A stretch of DNA of 64,000 nucleotides from assembly GCA_012862575.1 (NCBI GenBank), contig BLSF01000026.1, positions 386,657-450,656 of the forward strand, read 5' to 3'. Position numbers and translations under genes: made by a program. The notes under the pieces were generated by a model, which saw nothing but the letters and a program-made list of their open reading frames with translations, searched no databases and was not told the origin of the DNA. This stretch comes from Parietichytrium sp. I65-24A (lineage: Eukaryota; Sar; Bigyra; Thraustochytrida; Thraustochytriidae). Position 1 is the stretch's first letter. Each line of letters starts with the position of its first letter. Of this stretch, positions 51,101 to 59,320 are shown piece by piece.

Positions 51101-52714
51101 TCCGGAAACATCACCGAAAAGGACCGTGTTGCCAAATTTCCTTGCGAGGATCAGGTTGTAGTTGATCTTTTTGCTGGCATCGGGTACTTCACCTTGCCAT
51201 ACCTGGTCCGAGCGAAAGCAGCGCATTTGCATGCTTGTGAGTGGAACGCCAACGCGCTTGAAGCCCTTCGTGAAAATCTTCGACTCAATAAGGTTGATCC
51301 GGAGCGAGTGACTGTGCATCCCGGGGACTGCAAGGGAACGGTGAGTGCAAAATTACGCGGCGTTGCTGACAGAGTCAATCTTGGTCTGATCCCATCGAGC
51401 GAGCCCTTTTGGGAGACGGGCGTTCTCGCCCTTCGCCCGGATCGTCCGGGCTGGCTGCACATCCACGAGAACGTGGATCAGCGGAAGCGAAAAGAGTGGA
51501 CAGAGTACATGTTGGATAAAGTTCTTTCGTTTTTCAGAGGCCTTTACGGCGAAGGCTGGACTGTGACCTGTCCGCACATCGAGCGCGTCAAAAGCTACGG
51601 CCCTCATATTGACCACGTTGTTGCTGATGTGTTGTGTACTCCGCCTGGGTCCCCATCCAACTCCGCAACGACGGCTTCTTCTCCGCGTCAAGCGCTGACT
51701 CCTGAAAGAAGGTATGTTGACAAACTCGTGTACAAGCCCCGGCCATTGAGCGACGTTTCACGTGTTGCTCGCAAGATGCCATATCCTCGATCTGCTGAGG
51801 AAGCCAAAGCAATGATGGAGATCAACGAACCAGTAATTCTCACCGGCTTTCTGAGCGAAGAAGAAGTCAAAGCGTGGTCGTTTGACGCCCTCAGAGAACT
51901 GTGTGCCTCTTCGAAAGAGCTTGGAGATCGTCAGGTCAGTATTCATGTTGCAAAGCCTGAGACTGATGGAAAGATCAGCTTCGTGGAAAAGTCATTTTCG
52001 TTTGAGGTAGTGAGTTTCACAGAGTTGCTGGACATGGTCGCCAGCGAAGACGGGCCGCATTGCTACCTTCGAGCGGTCGGACCGAACCCTCGCAAGGACC
52101 GAGCTCATTTCTGGCGCGACTTCAAAGGGATTGCTGAGCACTGTAAGTTCGAGTTCCCTTCACAGCTTATTGACTTGGAGAAGGAGTATTTCTCGAGCGT
52201 GTTTCGGGTGGCAGCCAAGGGCTTGCAGCTGTGGACCCACTACGACGTAATGCACAACATCCTCTATCAGATGACCGGAAAGAAACGAGTCGTACTATTC
52301 CGACCGGATAGCGTCGAATCACTTGACTTTCACGGTTCGACATCAAGCATTATTGACATTGATAATCTGGACAGCTTAGACCCAAACTGCCCTTTTGCGA
52401 AGGCAAGACGCGAGGCTGTTGAGGTAGAGCTTCTGCCCGGTGAAGCATTGTTTATACCTGCGCTCTGGCCGCACAATGCCAGAGCCGATGACCCAAGCAT
52501 CGCTGTCAACATTTTCTGGAGGCACCTTAGCGATGCCCATTACGGCGGGAAGGATCTCTACGGGAACCGAGACCCACTCCTTGCCGAGCGAGCATTGCAG
52601 CTCGTTTCCAAGGCAAAGGATATTTTGCACTCTGCTCAGGACGACGGAACTACGTTGCCAGATTCATACGTGGAGTTCTACACCCAGATGGCTTCCACCA
52701 TCCTCAAGCAATAA
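48194..52714 (+). CDS. Four-part wybutosine synthesis fusion: TYW3-Kelch-TYW2-TYW5
   Basis: One exon encodes 1506 residues covering three enzymes of the wybutosine pathway that modifies G37 of tRNA-Phe. Residues 1 to about 200 are TYW3, the N4-methyltransferase (DKSPKGS at 17-23, SSCSGR at 45-50). Residues about 255-600 are Kelch repeats (RWGHTATVIDDQRIAVLGG, GRIKHTASLVAGKYLVVFGG, RWGHTACVLGYDVYIFGG, RYLHTANTIPGSNSFIIFGG). Residues about 838-1150 are TYW2, the aminocarboxypropyl transferase (DLFAGIGYF at 991-999, the IPSSEPFWE region). Residues about 1170-1506 are a JmjC hydroxylase closely resembling TYW5, with iron ligands H1349, D1351 and H1427 and the 2-oxoglutarate segment MTGKKRVVLF. 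Plants fuse TYW3, Kelch and TYW2 in this order. The added TYW5 implies that hydroxywybutosine is made. TYW1 and TYW4 are not in the window. Two similar small segments sit between Kelch and TYW2. Confidence 0.95.
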   Translation: MFALQKERILESLEEADKSPKGSVDECIVELVRDWNALRDAVTTSSCSGRVSLFQGDDAAIGLGAGAGDRFEDDGNGLGNVSDQALLVPKKGAGSWVAVNHDRAWTTQELEDLLNKATGANVVFKMEPFVMHVMCEDVEVAQKYLTLARECGFRESGISAGAKKVILGIRTISNALEVPLVLNGKKLFSSESLAGICEVASAKFEANKLRWQKLHDAIRGEKAKSIKNAAGATLGSEIVSKVVWKHMEMNGKPELVDLIKRWGHTATVIDDQRIAVLGGHGLGINGPSSHGRLESLVLLSRSGDRWSIQASKASQNGPTGRIKHTASLVAGKYLVVFGGRHGPSKPLNDIHIWNVESERWENVAVQMSEGEETIPRRWGHTACVLGYDVYIFGGRNADSLLSDTWKLQIDPSDTKEEGKSIVVQISLVHSAKDAAPEARYLHTANTIPGSNSFIIFGGYSDILVHDEGLDGSILGDTHIFDTSSGTWAKLETQGCDTSAVARFSHQAVCVDNDRILVIGGITRNYHENCAMVLVVSSKCWSRAPSSDAYGEAEPPVAMLQKGAIVLQQGSLISIGGGVLCFSFGTYFSPPLEAVLLLKDQSHDNINAVLSQPADAKRMKTVLEAHSLYDKSRRIAAFEERNGVKYMAIPLLPSKAGEAVTLLSGEGFGQIETVNAQLPGSKVQLAQGNSAQHGSVQVNPPAVPSRSKVPKESKALPESKSTAEDEASDIVSGPCVLASPQLCKRAKIALESAGVYDKTRIIGSVSDQKLALPITGGADTKRLLDVLQDVLGGEAPEVRDVPLRIAKTERFQQNTKTKVRGQAILPTARSVAKFGAPSSIRSQVFEWLKRMIPAELIESNESQIRKEIPNKVEVLQDVAILPRESFRSSSLWDPIVKLGEGDPARCLWGFLSQIMRTKRVLRQEKIDHGVKRESRAVLVFPRNCKPGDAVVEVKQYGVLYRFDLEKCMFSSGNITEKDRVAKFPCEDQVVVDLFAGIGYFTLPYLVRAKAAHLHACEWNANALEALRENLRLNKVDPERVTVHPGDCKGTVSAKLRGVADRVNLGLIPSSEPFWETGVLALRPDRPGWLHIHENVDQRKRKEWTEYMLDKVLSFFRGLYGEGWTVTCPHIERVKSYGPHIDHVVADVLCTPPGSPSNSATTASSPRQALTPERRYVDKLVYKPRPLSDVSRVARKMPYPRSAEEAKAMMEINEPVILTGFLSEEEVKAWSFDALRELCASSKELGDRQVSIHVAKPETDGKISFVEKSFSFEVVSFTELLDMVASEDGPHCYLRAVGPNPRKDRAHFWRDFKGIAEHCKFEFPSQLIDLEKEYFSSVFRVAAKGLQLWTHYDVMHNILYQMTGKKRVVLFRPDSVESLDFHGSTSSIIDIDNLDSLDPNCPFAKARREAVEVELLPGEALFIPALWPHNARADDPSIAVNIFWRHLSDAHYGGKDLYGNRDPLLAERALQLVSKAKDILHSAQDDGTTLPDSYVEFYTQMASTILKQ

Positions 52715-53532
52715 CAATTTTGACATTCTCACCATCACGTTATAATACAAGCTCCATTTTTATAAAAAAGAGGCTAATTCAAATTCTTGCCTGACCTCTC
52801 GAATCCTCTTATGCTCATAATCGTGCAGCTCTTCCAACTCGTTCCAAGTTCAACTTGCTCATCTCGAAACTCTAACTCGCGAGCGTCTTCTCCAAGCAAG
52901 TATGTACGAGCACTATCAGTCACTAATACAGTCCGCTACAACATGGGTGTGTACCTTTTCCTACCGTTTCCTTTAACAATCTCCTTGTCTCGGCTACGAG
53001 ACCCTCTTTCCACTGCTAGTCTCTCCTTCTATACCATCGCTAAAGAAGCGGCTTAACCCGGTGAGTAGCAAGTGCTAACTAAATCTTACGTGCATGGGGT
53101 AGTGCATGGTAAGAGCGAAGGGAGGAGGAAGGAGGGCTGCGCGAGCGCCTCATTCTCTGGCGGTCAGAGTCGGCGGGGCAAGTAGGAGTGGCTACGCTCA
53201 GAGTAGCATTTTGCGGGCGACAAGCGAAGTGCGGGGCGAGGACCCCTATGCCCGGAACGTACGGTAGCCTATCCTCGAAGCGTAGAAGGGAAAGAAGGTG
53301 AATCAATGCCCGACGGAAGCAAGTGCGAACTCTCTCTCCTTTCTCTCTGTGTTGATCTATCTCCTGGAGATCTATCTGTCTGTCTCTCTTTCTCTCTCTA
53401 ATCTATCTATCATCTATCCATCTATCTCGTCGGTGAAAAGCGGTACATCAAGGACATCAAGACATCTTGGGCGGATTGGCGATCGGTAAAGTAGAAGGAC
53501 AGGGCTTTGTTGAAAGGGAATCGTGGTTGAAA
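52715..53532. other. Intergenic region before the LRR gene
   Basis: About 820 bases between two plus-strand genes. It contains the element CCCGGAACGTACGG at about 53251-53264 and a CTAT/ATCT microsatellite (about 53390-53428). No gene is visible. The frame of the LRR gene is open for another 66 bases upstream of its ATG but starts at TTG. Confidence 0.55.
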
Positions 53533-55904
53533 ATGCGCGAGGATGACGAAGAAACTGTGGTGGAATTGGATGCGACGAAGAAAGCATCGACGTCGTCGAT
53601 AGCGTCCATACGGAGGATTCTGATCTGCAAGAGGAACAATGTTGCGAGAAGAGACACGAGGTGCGAAACTCTGATTATGGAAGAGCGCGAAGAAGAGGAA
53701 GAGCAGTTCTGGCGAACCAAGGAAGAGCGCCTGGAGCATAAAATTCTCAACAGAATCGCCAAAGGCGAGCATGAGTTGGAGTGAGTGGATTCGTTGATCG
53801 ATCGACTGGTGGGGTTTTGTTTTTGCAGATCTCGGACATGTCTGACGATCGTTTGTCTGTGTGTTTTGTTTACTGTGCGTATGAACAGTCTGGAAGGCTG
53901 CGCGGTGGGGTCAAAAGTGGCAAGGTCGGTGTTCCGTGCTTTAGAGCTCACGGACAAGCTCGTCGTGCTCAAGTAGGTTTTGCGGTGACTGGAAGAGTGG
54001 CGACACTTGCAAGGACTGGACTAACGGTGTGGCCGATCGCTTTTACACAGCTTGACGAGGAATGAGCTCGGGCCTGAACAGGCTGAATTTGTCGGGGAGA
54101 CACTGTGTACAATGCTAGAAAGCAACGTGGGGTTGCAAAGATTAGAGTAAGTCTTTTGCAGATGAAAGTTTCGCAACGGAGTGGTATATTGACATGATAC
54201 ACCAAATGCAAAAGACTTGCGTGGAATCAACTTGGGAGCGCTGCTGGGATCGCAATTGCGAAAGGGCTGAAAAAGAACATCACATTGCAATATTTGGAGT
54301 AAGTCGTGTCAACTTTGTTAGTCTGAATGACGAGACACGAGATGCTAATCGCTCTTTGCTCAAACACAAAAGCTTGTACGGAAACGAATTCGGGCCGGAA
54401 GCTGGTATGGCATTTGCAGAAGCTGTTAAACTGAATAGGGGTTTGCGAGAGTTAAAGTAAGTTTTTTCAGCGAGTACACGCGTTTAAGGATGTCGACCTT
54501 TGTAACAAGAGATCTACCGCTTGCTGGTGCAGTCTCGCTCTTAATCAGCTGGGGCCGAAGGCAGGGGAATGGCTCATGGCATCCATGATCAAGAATAAAC
54601 ATTTGGACACACTTTGGTAAGTTAACCACCTGCCATGCACCTTGCGTATTGGCAGATGCAAGGCTAACATCACGGATTGCTCTCTAGTTTGGAACGGAAC
54701 GAGATGGATGGAGCCTTAGCAGTCCCGCTCGCTGCGACGGTGCAGTTAAACAAGAGCCTGACCAGCTTAGAGTAAGTTAATCTGACATCGATTTGAATAT
54801 CAAGCGCGCAACTTGCTGACACGCTCGACTTTTGCAAGTCTTGATGACAACGAAATTGGTGACCAAGCTGGAGTCATGCTTTTCCAAGCCTTAAAAGAAT
54901 TTGGCAGAATACGCGAACTCTCGTGAGTTAAAAGAGGCGTTTTTAAGTAGTCTTCTGCCATGTGCTTCTTGCCTAACCCTATTTTTTTTTTTAATACGAT
55001 ATACGGTCAGACTTCACAACACTGGCCTTGGCAAACAGACCGGAAAGCTGATTGCGTCGATGCTTGCTCAGCAGTCCAAGCTGAGCACCTTGATGTAAGT
55101 TGTCTGATGTTCCTGAGCGGATGTTTGGCAATGTGGGTCTAACTTGCTTGTACTCTGCAGTATCGGCGATAACCAACTTGGGTCACACTCTGTGACGGAG
55201 ATTCTCCAAGCAATGAAGACTAACACAAATATTACCCGACTGGAGTAAGTTATTGTGCTGCGCTGCATGAACTCAAATCTCAATCACACTAATCATAGGT
55301 GTGCGCAGTCTGGACGGTATTGAATTGGACGTTGTGGCGGGTCGCAAATTAGCCGCCATGATCAAACTGAACAAAACACTGGTTACGCTCAAGTAAGTCG
55401 GATGTTCGTTCTGAATTGGAGAATCTTGCTCTAACAATTGTTATTTGGCAATCGTGTGATATGCTCAGTTTGGGGAATAATCACTTTGGAAAGGAGGGGC
55501 TCGTCGCGATTGGCATGTCTTTGCGAGAGAACGACACTTTGGAGGAGGTTTGGTAAGTAGCAAATCTCGTTGTGGCTTTGTTCTGGCAGTGTGTGTGTGT
55601 ATCTAATCAGCAGCGTGGCGTATGTTTTCATGGGGTCAATAGCTTTCGAGACGATGACTCGTTCACAGTGCGGCTTGCTGTGTTGTTCAGTTTAAACTTT
55701 CCAAATTGCCAGCACGGCTATGAGGCGGATGCCAGAGTGCGGGCGGCCGTCACGTTCGGTCTGAAAGCTAAGGAGTTGGGCCTTGGCGCGGTCACCGTCC
55801 CGGAGGAGGCAATTGAGAAAGACAGCTCTTGGTATGCGCCACTAACAATACAGCATTTAAGACAGTTCTTGCCCAAGTCTCAACGCCACATTCTACATAT
55901 TTGA
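53533..55904 (+). CDS. Leucine-rich repeat protein, one repeat per exon (13 exons)
   Basis: Exons: 53533-53780, 53889-53972, 54051-54146, 54215-54298, 54373-54456, 54533-54616, 54688-54771, 54839-54922, 55011-55094, 55161-55244, 55309-55392, 55469-55552, 55643-55904. They sum to 1446 nt, 481 residues. Exons 2-12 each code one leucine-rich repeat of the ribonuclease-inhibitor type. Ten are exactly 84 nt (28 residues) and one is 96 nt. Every intron is phase 2, cutting the Asn, Asp, Cys or similar codon at the start of the repeat (pattern (D/N)LxxNxLGxxAGxxLAxxLxxNxxLxxL). Examples are ALNQLGPKAGEWL, YGNEFGPEAGMAF and LGNNHFGKEGLVAI. The N-terminal exon is an 83-residue charged region and the last exon a non-repeat cap. 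No NACHT, kinase or membrane segment is visible. It resembles RNH1/NLRC3-type repeat proteins. Function unknown, probably protein binding. Confidence 0.88.
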
Positions 55905-55965
55905 TTAACTTGAATAATACGGATGACGAAAGATTATCTGTCGTTTTAATTCTAGCAGCAGCGCG

Positions 55966-58318
55966 TCAAGTGTCAAATCGACTCTTTCTCGTCCGTTGAA
56001 CAGACATGGCGCCGAAGATAGCTCGTTTTTCGGTGGTAAAACGCAGTGCATTCGCTTCCTCTCTGGATGTCGAAGCAGTAGTCTGGTCAAGGCAAGGTGT
56101 CGATCGCGCTTCCTCATGCAAGCTCCCGCTCCTGCCCCGCACGAACATGCCAAACTTTCTCTCGCGCACATCACCAACGCTCTCCCTGCGCCGCTTTCCC
56201 CGTCTTCGCAGAAATCTGGGATTCTTCATAGCTAAGCGGTAAATTGGTTCAGGAACCTGAGTGCCACACTCTTCCATCGAAGCTGCCACTATGGCAGCGA
56301 AATCGTCATCATCGGCACTCACCAGCGAGTGGCACTCCCCGACTGTGCCACCCATTCGGCTGGTTCGCCCTATGCGGTGCACATGAAGATCTTTCGAAGG
56401 GGAAGGGTCAAAGCAGATCACGTGCGAAATGTCTTTCACATGCAGACCTCTAGCAGCAAGATCAGTAGCGATAAATACTTGAATAGCCCCACGCCGAAAA
56501 TCGACCACGGCGTTGTGTCGCTCTACGTGGTGCATACCTCCATGAAGAACCCCAACTTTACATCGAAGTGTTTTGTCGCTTTGCAACTCCTGAGCTACCT
56601 TTGAGCAGGTCTGTTGCTCTTTCACAAAGACGACTACCTTGTTGTTGTTCTTACTCTGTGATTCAGCATACAGTTGCTCCAGAAAACCAAGAAGCCATTG
56701 AATTCTAGCTTGGAAGCTTGAAGAGTTGGGCTTGGGCAAAAGGACTGCGAACTGGCTGACCGATCTGTTCGCTGCACCAATGCTTCCTGCAGTGATGTGG
56801 ACCGGGTGGTATAATAAACGCGAAACTAGTTCGCTTAATCGGCTCCGCGGAGGAAACGTTGCCGAGAAGAGAACGCACTGACGGTCTGGCCTGATTTGAT
56901 TCAAGATGGACACCACTTGAGGCTCGAACCCCAAGTTGAGCATATTGTCAGCTTCGTCTATAACTGCATAAGTGGTTCTTTTAAGGTTGGTGGCTTTTGC
57001 TTTGATCATGTCAATCAATTTCCCCGGAGTCGCAACGATAGCCTCACTCGGTTGATGTAGAGCTTTCTTTTGCTCCCACGCGTTAAGAGAGCCGAAGCAA
57101 GGGCATACCTTGCACTTGTGAGGAGCAAAGAATTTTCGGACCTGTTGATAGTTTTGGTTTGCCAGCTCTCTTGTTGGACAAAGAACTAGCGCTATGGGCC
57201 CCTCTCCACGCCCAATGTGTCGCTGCATCACCATGACCACCACAGGAACTGTTGTTAATTCCGCTAACGTCTCACACACTCGCAGCTGGCGAGACGACCC
57301 AAAATGCTTACCTGCGCAAGAATATGCGTTATCATTGGAAAGAGAAAAGCGAACGTCTTTCCGGACCCAGTTTCTGCCACCCCAACTACATCTCTTCCAA
57401 GCAAGATCGCGGGGATGGCCTGGCGTAGTTTACATGTTTTGGGCATTTGGAAGGAGATTCACACGAACAAACGCACAAAGTGAGCACTTCTTGCAAACTC
57501 TCATGGAAATAGACACTTTAAAACAGTGCAAGTTTGGTAACCCAAACACACAAACAAGAACGAACCAGAGCTTGGATCGCGCTTGGCTTATCCAAATTAG
57601 CCGACGCAATACTTCTTAACAGTCTTTCATCGAACCCGGCATCTGACCAACTACATAACCTGGCGCCGGCGTCTTCTTGCCGAAATTGCCTCTGAAAGGG
57701 CTCCGCTGTGGCAAACTCAAAATATTGCGCGGGCAACTTGAAGCTACGGGGCCACCTTTTCTCAATGTCATCCTGCATCTCCTGCTGTTGCTGGGCCCTC
57801 GCGTTCCAGCTCTCCTCGTCTTCCACCAATGCTAGAGTCTTCTCCACATCTTCAAGCTGAGCGCCTTCCTGTGCATCTTTTCCGTTTCCAACTGTTTCAG
57901 GGCCCTGCTTCTCACCCTCGTCGTGTTCCGCATTGCCATCATCCTCCCTCTCCATCGCGTCCATCTCCAAGAAAAAGTCATCCAGCGCGGTCTTCTTCCC
58001 CTCATCTTGGGTATCTTGGCCGCTCCTATCACTTCGCAAAATCCCTCCCTCCTCATCACCTTGGCAAACCTGGCCGCCTTGACCGTTCCGTTCGCTTTGG
58101 CTGGCATGATCTTGTGAGCTCTCCCCGTCGCACTGTTTCGGGTCCCCGGCATGATCCTCGCTCGCCTCATTTTCCAACTCCTGCACCTCCTGAAAGAAAG
58201 ACTCCAGCGCATCGTCCTCTCCTGCTCCGTCCTTCGCTTCTGTCGAATCCCGCAGCCCCTGGTGCTCTCCTCGTCCGTGCGACGTTTGCGACGTTGGCAA
58301 GCATCGACTCATCTCCAT
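55966..58318 (-). CDS. DEAD-box RNA helicase, DDX42-like (3 exons)
   Basis: ATP-dependent RNA helicase of 705 residues. Exons on the minus strand are 58318-57566, 57419-57312 and 57222-55966, all in phase 0. Intron 1 (57565-57420) has an unusual donor GTTCGT; intron 2 (57311-57223) has GTAAGC..GCAG. Joining them restores the Q motif and motif I without a gap: [17 protein letters not shown] then AETGSGKT (266-273). Later motifs are [21 protein letters not shown] (DEAD), [28 protein letters not shown] and [10 protein letters not shown]. The N-terminal 200 residues are acidic and Gln/Glu-rich. The spacing between motifs I and Ia ([14 protein letters not shown]) is closest to DDX42, a U2 snRNP-associated helicase, but other Prp5/Dbp2 relatives cannot be excluded. 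The C-terminus is Arg-rich. The start at 58318 is the first ATG after the repeat region upstream. Confidence 0.87.
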
Positions 58319-58375
58319 CTTCCCTGCGCTTGCACGTGCACTTGCATGCACCTTGCCCGAGCCCCAAGCGCCTGC

Positions 58376-58521
58376 TCGAAGATATGCACAACAACAACAA
58401 CAACAACAACAACGACGACGACGATAACAACAACGATTTAAGGAATGAAAGTCGTCGTAGAACAAGAAGCACCTCCTCGTCGTCTCGAAGATATGCAAAA
58501 CAACAACAACAACAACAACAA

Positions 58522-58556
<35 letters not shown>

Positions 58557-58725
58557 ACGACGACGACGACAACGATGATTTAAGGAATGAAAGTCGCCGT
58601 AGAACAAGAAGCACCTCTTCGCTCGAAGATATGCACAACAACCACAACAACAACAACAACGACGACGACGACGACGATGATTTAAGGAATGAAAGTCGGC
58701 GTAGAACAAGAAGCACCTCTTCGTC
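58376..58725. repeat. Three-copy minisatellite with CAA/CAG and GAC cores
   Basis: Three tandem units of about 105-135 bases occur at roughly 58376-58482, 58483-58617 and 58618-58725. Each runs CTCGAAGATATGCA, then a (CAA/CAG)n tract, a (GAC)n tract, then GATTTAAGGAATGAAAGTCG followed by CGTAGAACAAGAAGCACCTC. The flanks are almost identical between copies, while the trinucleotide tracts differ in length and the middle copy has gained CAG units. Confidence 0.9.
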
Positions 58726-58944
58726 GTCGTGTTCGCTTTCGCTGGCGCTTAAAAGCAAGCTTGGCAAGCCGTCGCCACTTTCACCCACTTCCCCTTTCCT
58801 CCCCTCTCCCTTCTCCCTTCTCCTTCCTCTTCTGCGAAGGCGCCTCCTCACGAAATGGTCACGGAGCGGAAGGAACAACCGAACCGCAAGGAACCGCTCC
58901 GCCCACCCAGCCACCGACTGACCTCGGGCTCTCTGGCGTCGCCC

Positions 58945-58982
58945 CAATGTGCCAATGTGCCAATGTACCAATGTGTCAACTT
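58945..58982. repeat. (CCAATGTG)n short tandem repeat
   Basis: Four to five copies of CCAATGTG, some with one extra base or substitution. Confidence 0.8.
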
Positions 58983-59202
58983 GCCGATGAGGATGAGGAT
59001 GAAGATGTAGTGACAGCGAAGAAGGAGCGGCGAGCGAAGGAACAACGAACAAGGCGGTAAAGTGTCCTCGCGCACTCCCCGAGTACGTGTGCTGCGCTGC
59101 GGTGGCTGGCTGGCTGGCTAGCTAGCTGGCTATCTGGCTGCCAGCGACGTTGGCTGGTGCGCCAAATGAAGTAGTGCTACGCGTACGTGTCGAGTGTCCT
59201 CG

Positions 59203-59240
59203 CGCCGTTCCGGGAACACGCGCTGTTCCGGGAACACGCG
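59203..59240. repeat. Twin GTTCCGGGAACACGCG elements
   Basis: Two direct copies of a 16-mer lie back to back, each containing the palindrome GTTCCGGGAAC. They end about 80 bases before the SET gene start codon. Confidence 0.75.
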
Positions 59241-59320
59241 AGAGAAACAAACAAACAAAGAAAGAACGAAAGAAAGAGAGAGAGAGAGCGGTCTCGGCAA
59301 CCTCATTACGGTGCGCGAAT

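Larger units (their letters stand above)
58319..59320. other. Divergent intergenic region with minisatellite
   Basis: One kilobase between the divergent helicase and SET genes. It contains a three-copy minisatellite with CAA/CAG cores, a TGCCAATG repeat near 58948-58980, a GGCT repeat near 59100-59140 and twin GTTCCGGGAACACGCG copies near 59205-59242. Frames across it would code only poly-Asn, poly-Gln, poly-Cys or poly-Arg. Confidence 0.65.

Noticed and set aside
58376-58725. CRISPR-like repeat-spacer layout
   Set aside because: The intervening parts are themselves trinucleotide repeats, the host is a eukaryote and no cas gene is present.
58445-58921. 158-codon plus frame with poly-Asn/Asp
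   Set aside because: Translation of the minisatellite; no conserved sequence outside it.
59150-59320. N-terminal extension of the SET protein
   Set aside because: Starts at a non-ATG codon and consists of translated repeat sequence; the ATG at 59321 is preferred.
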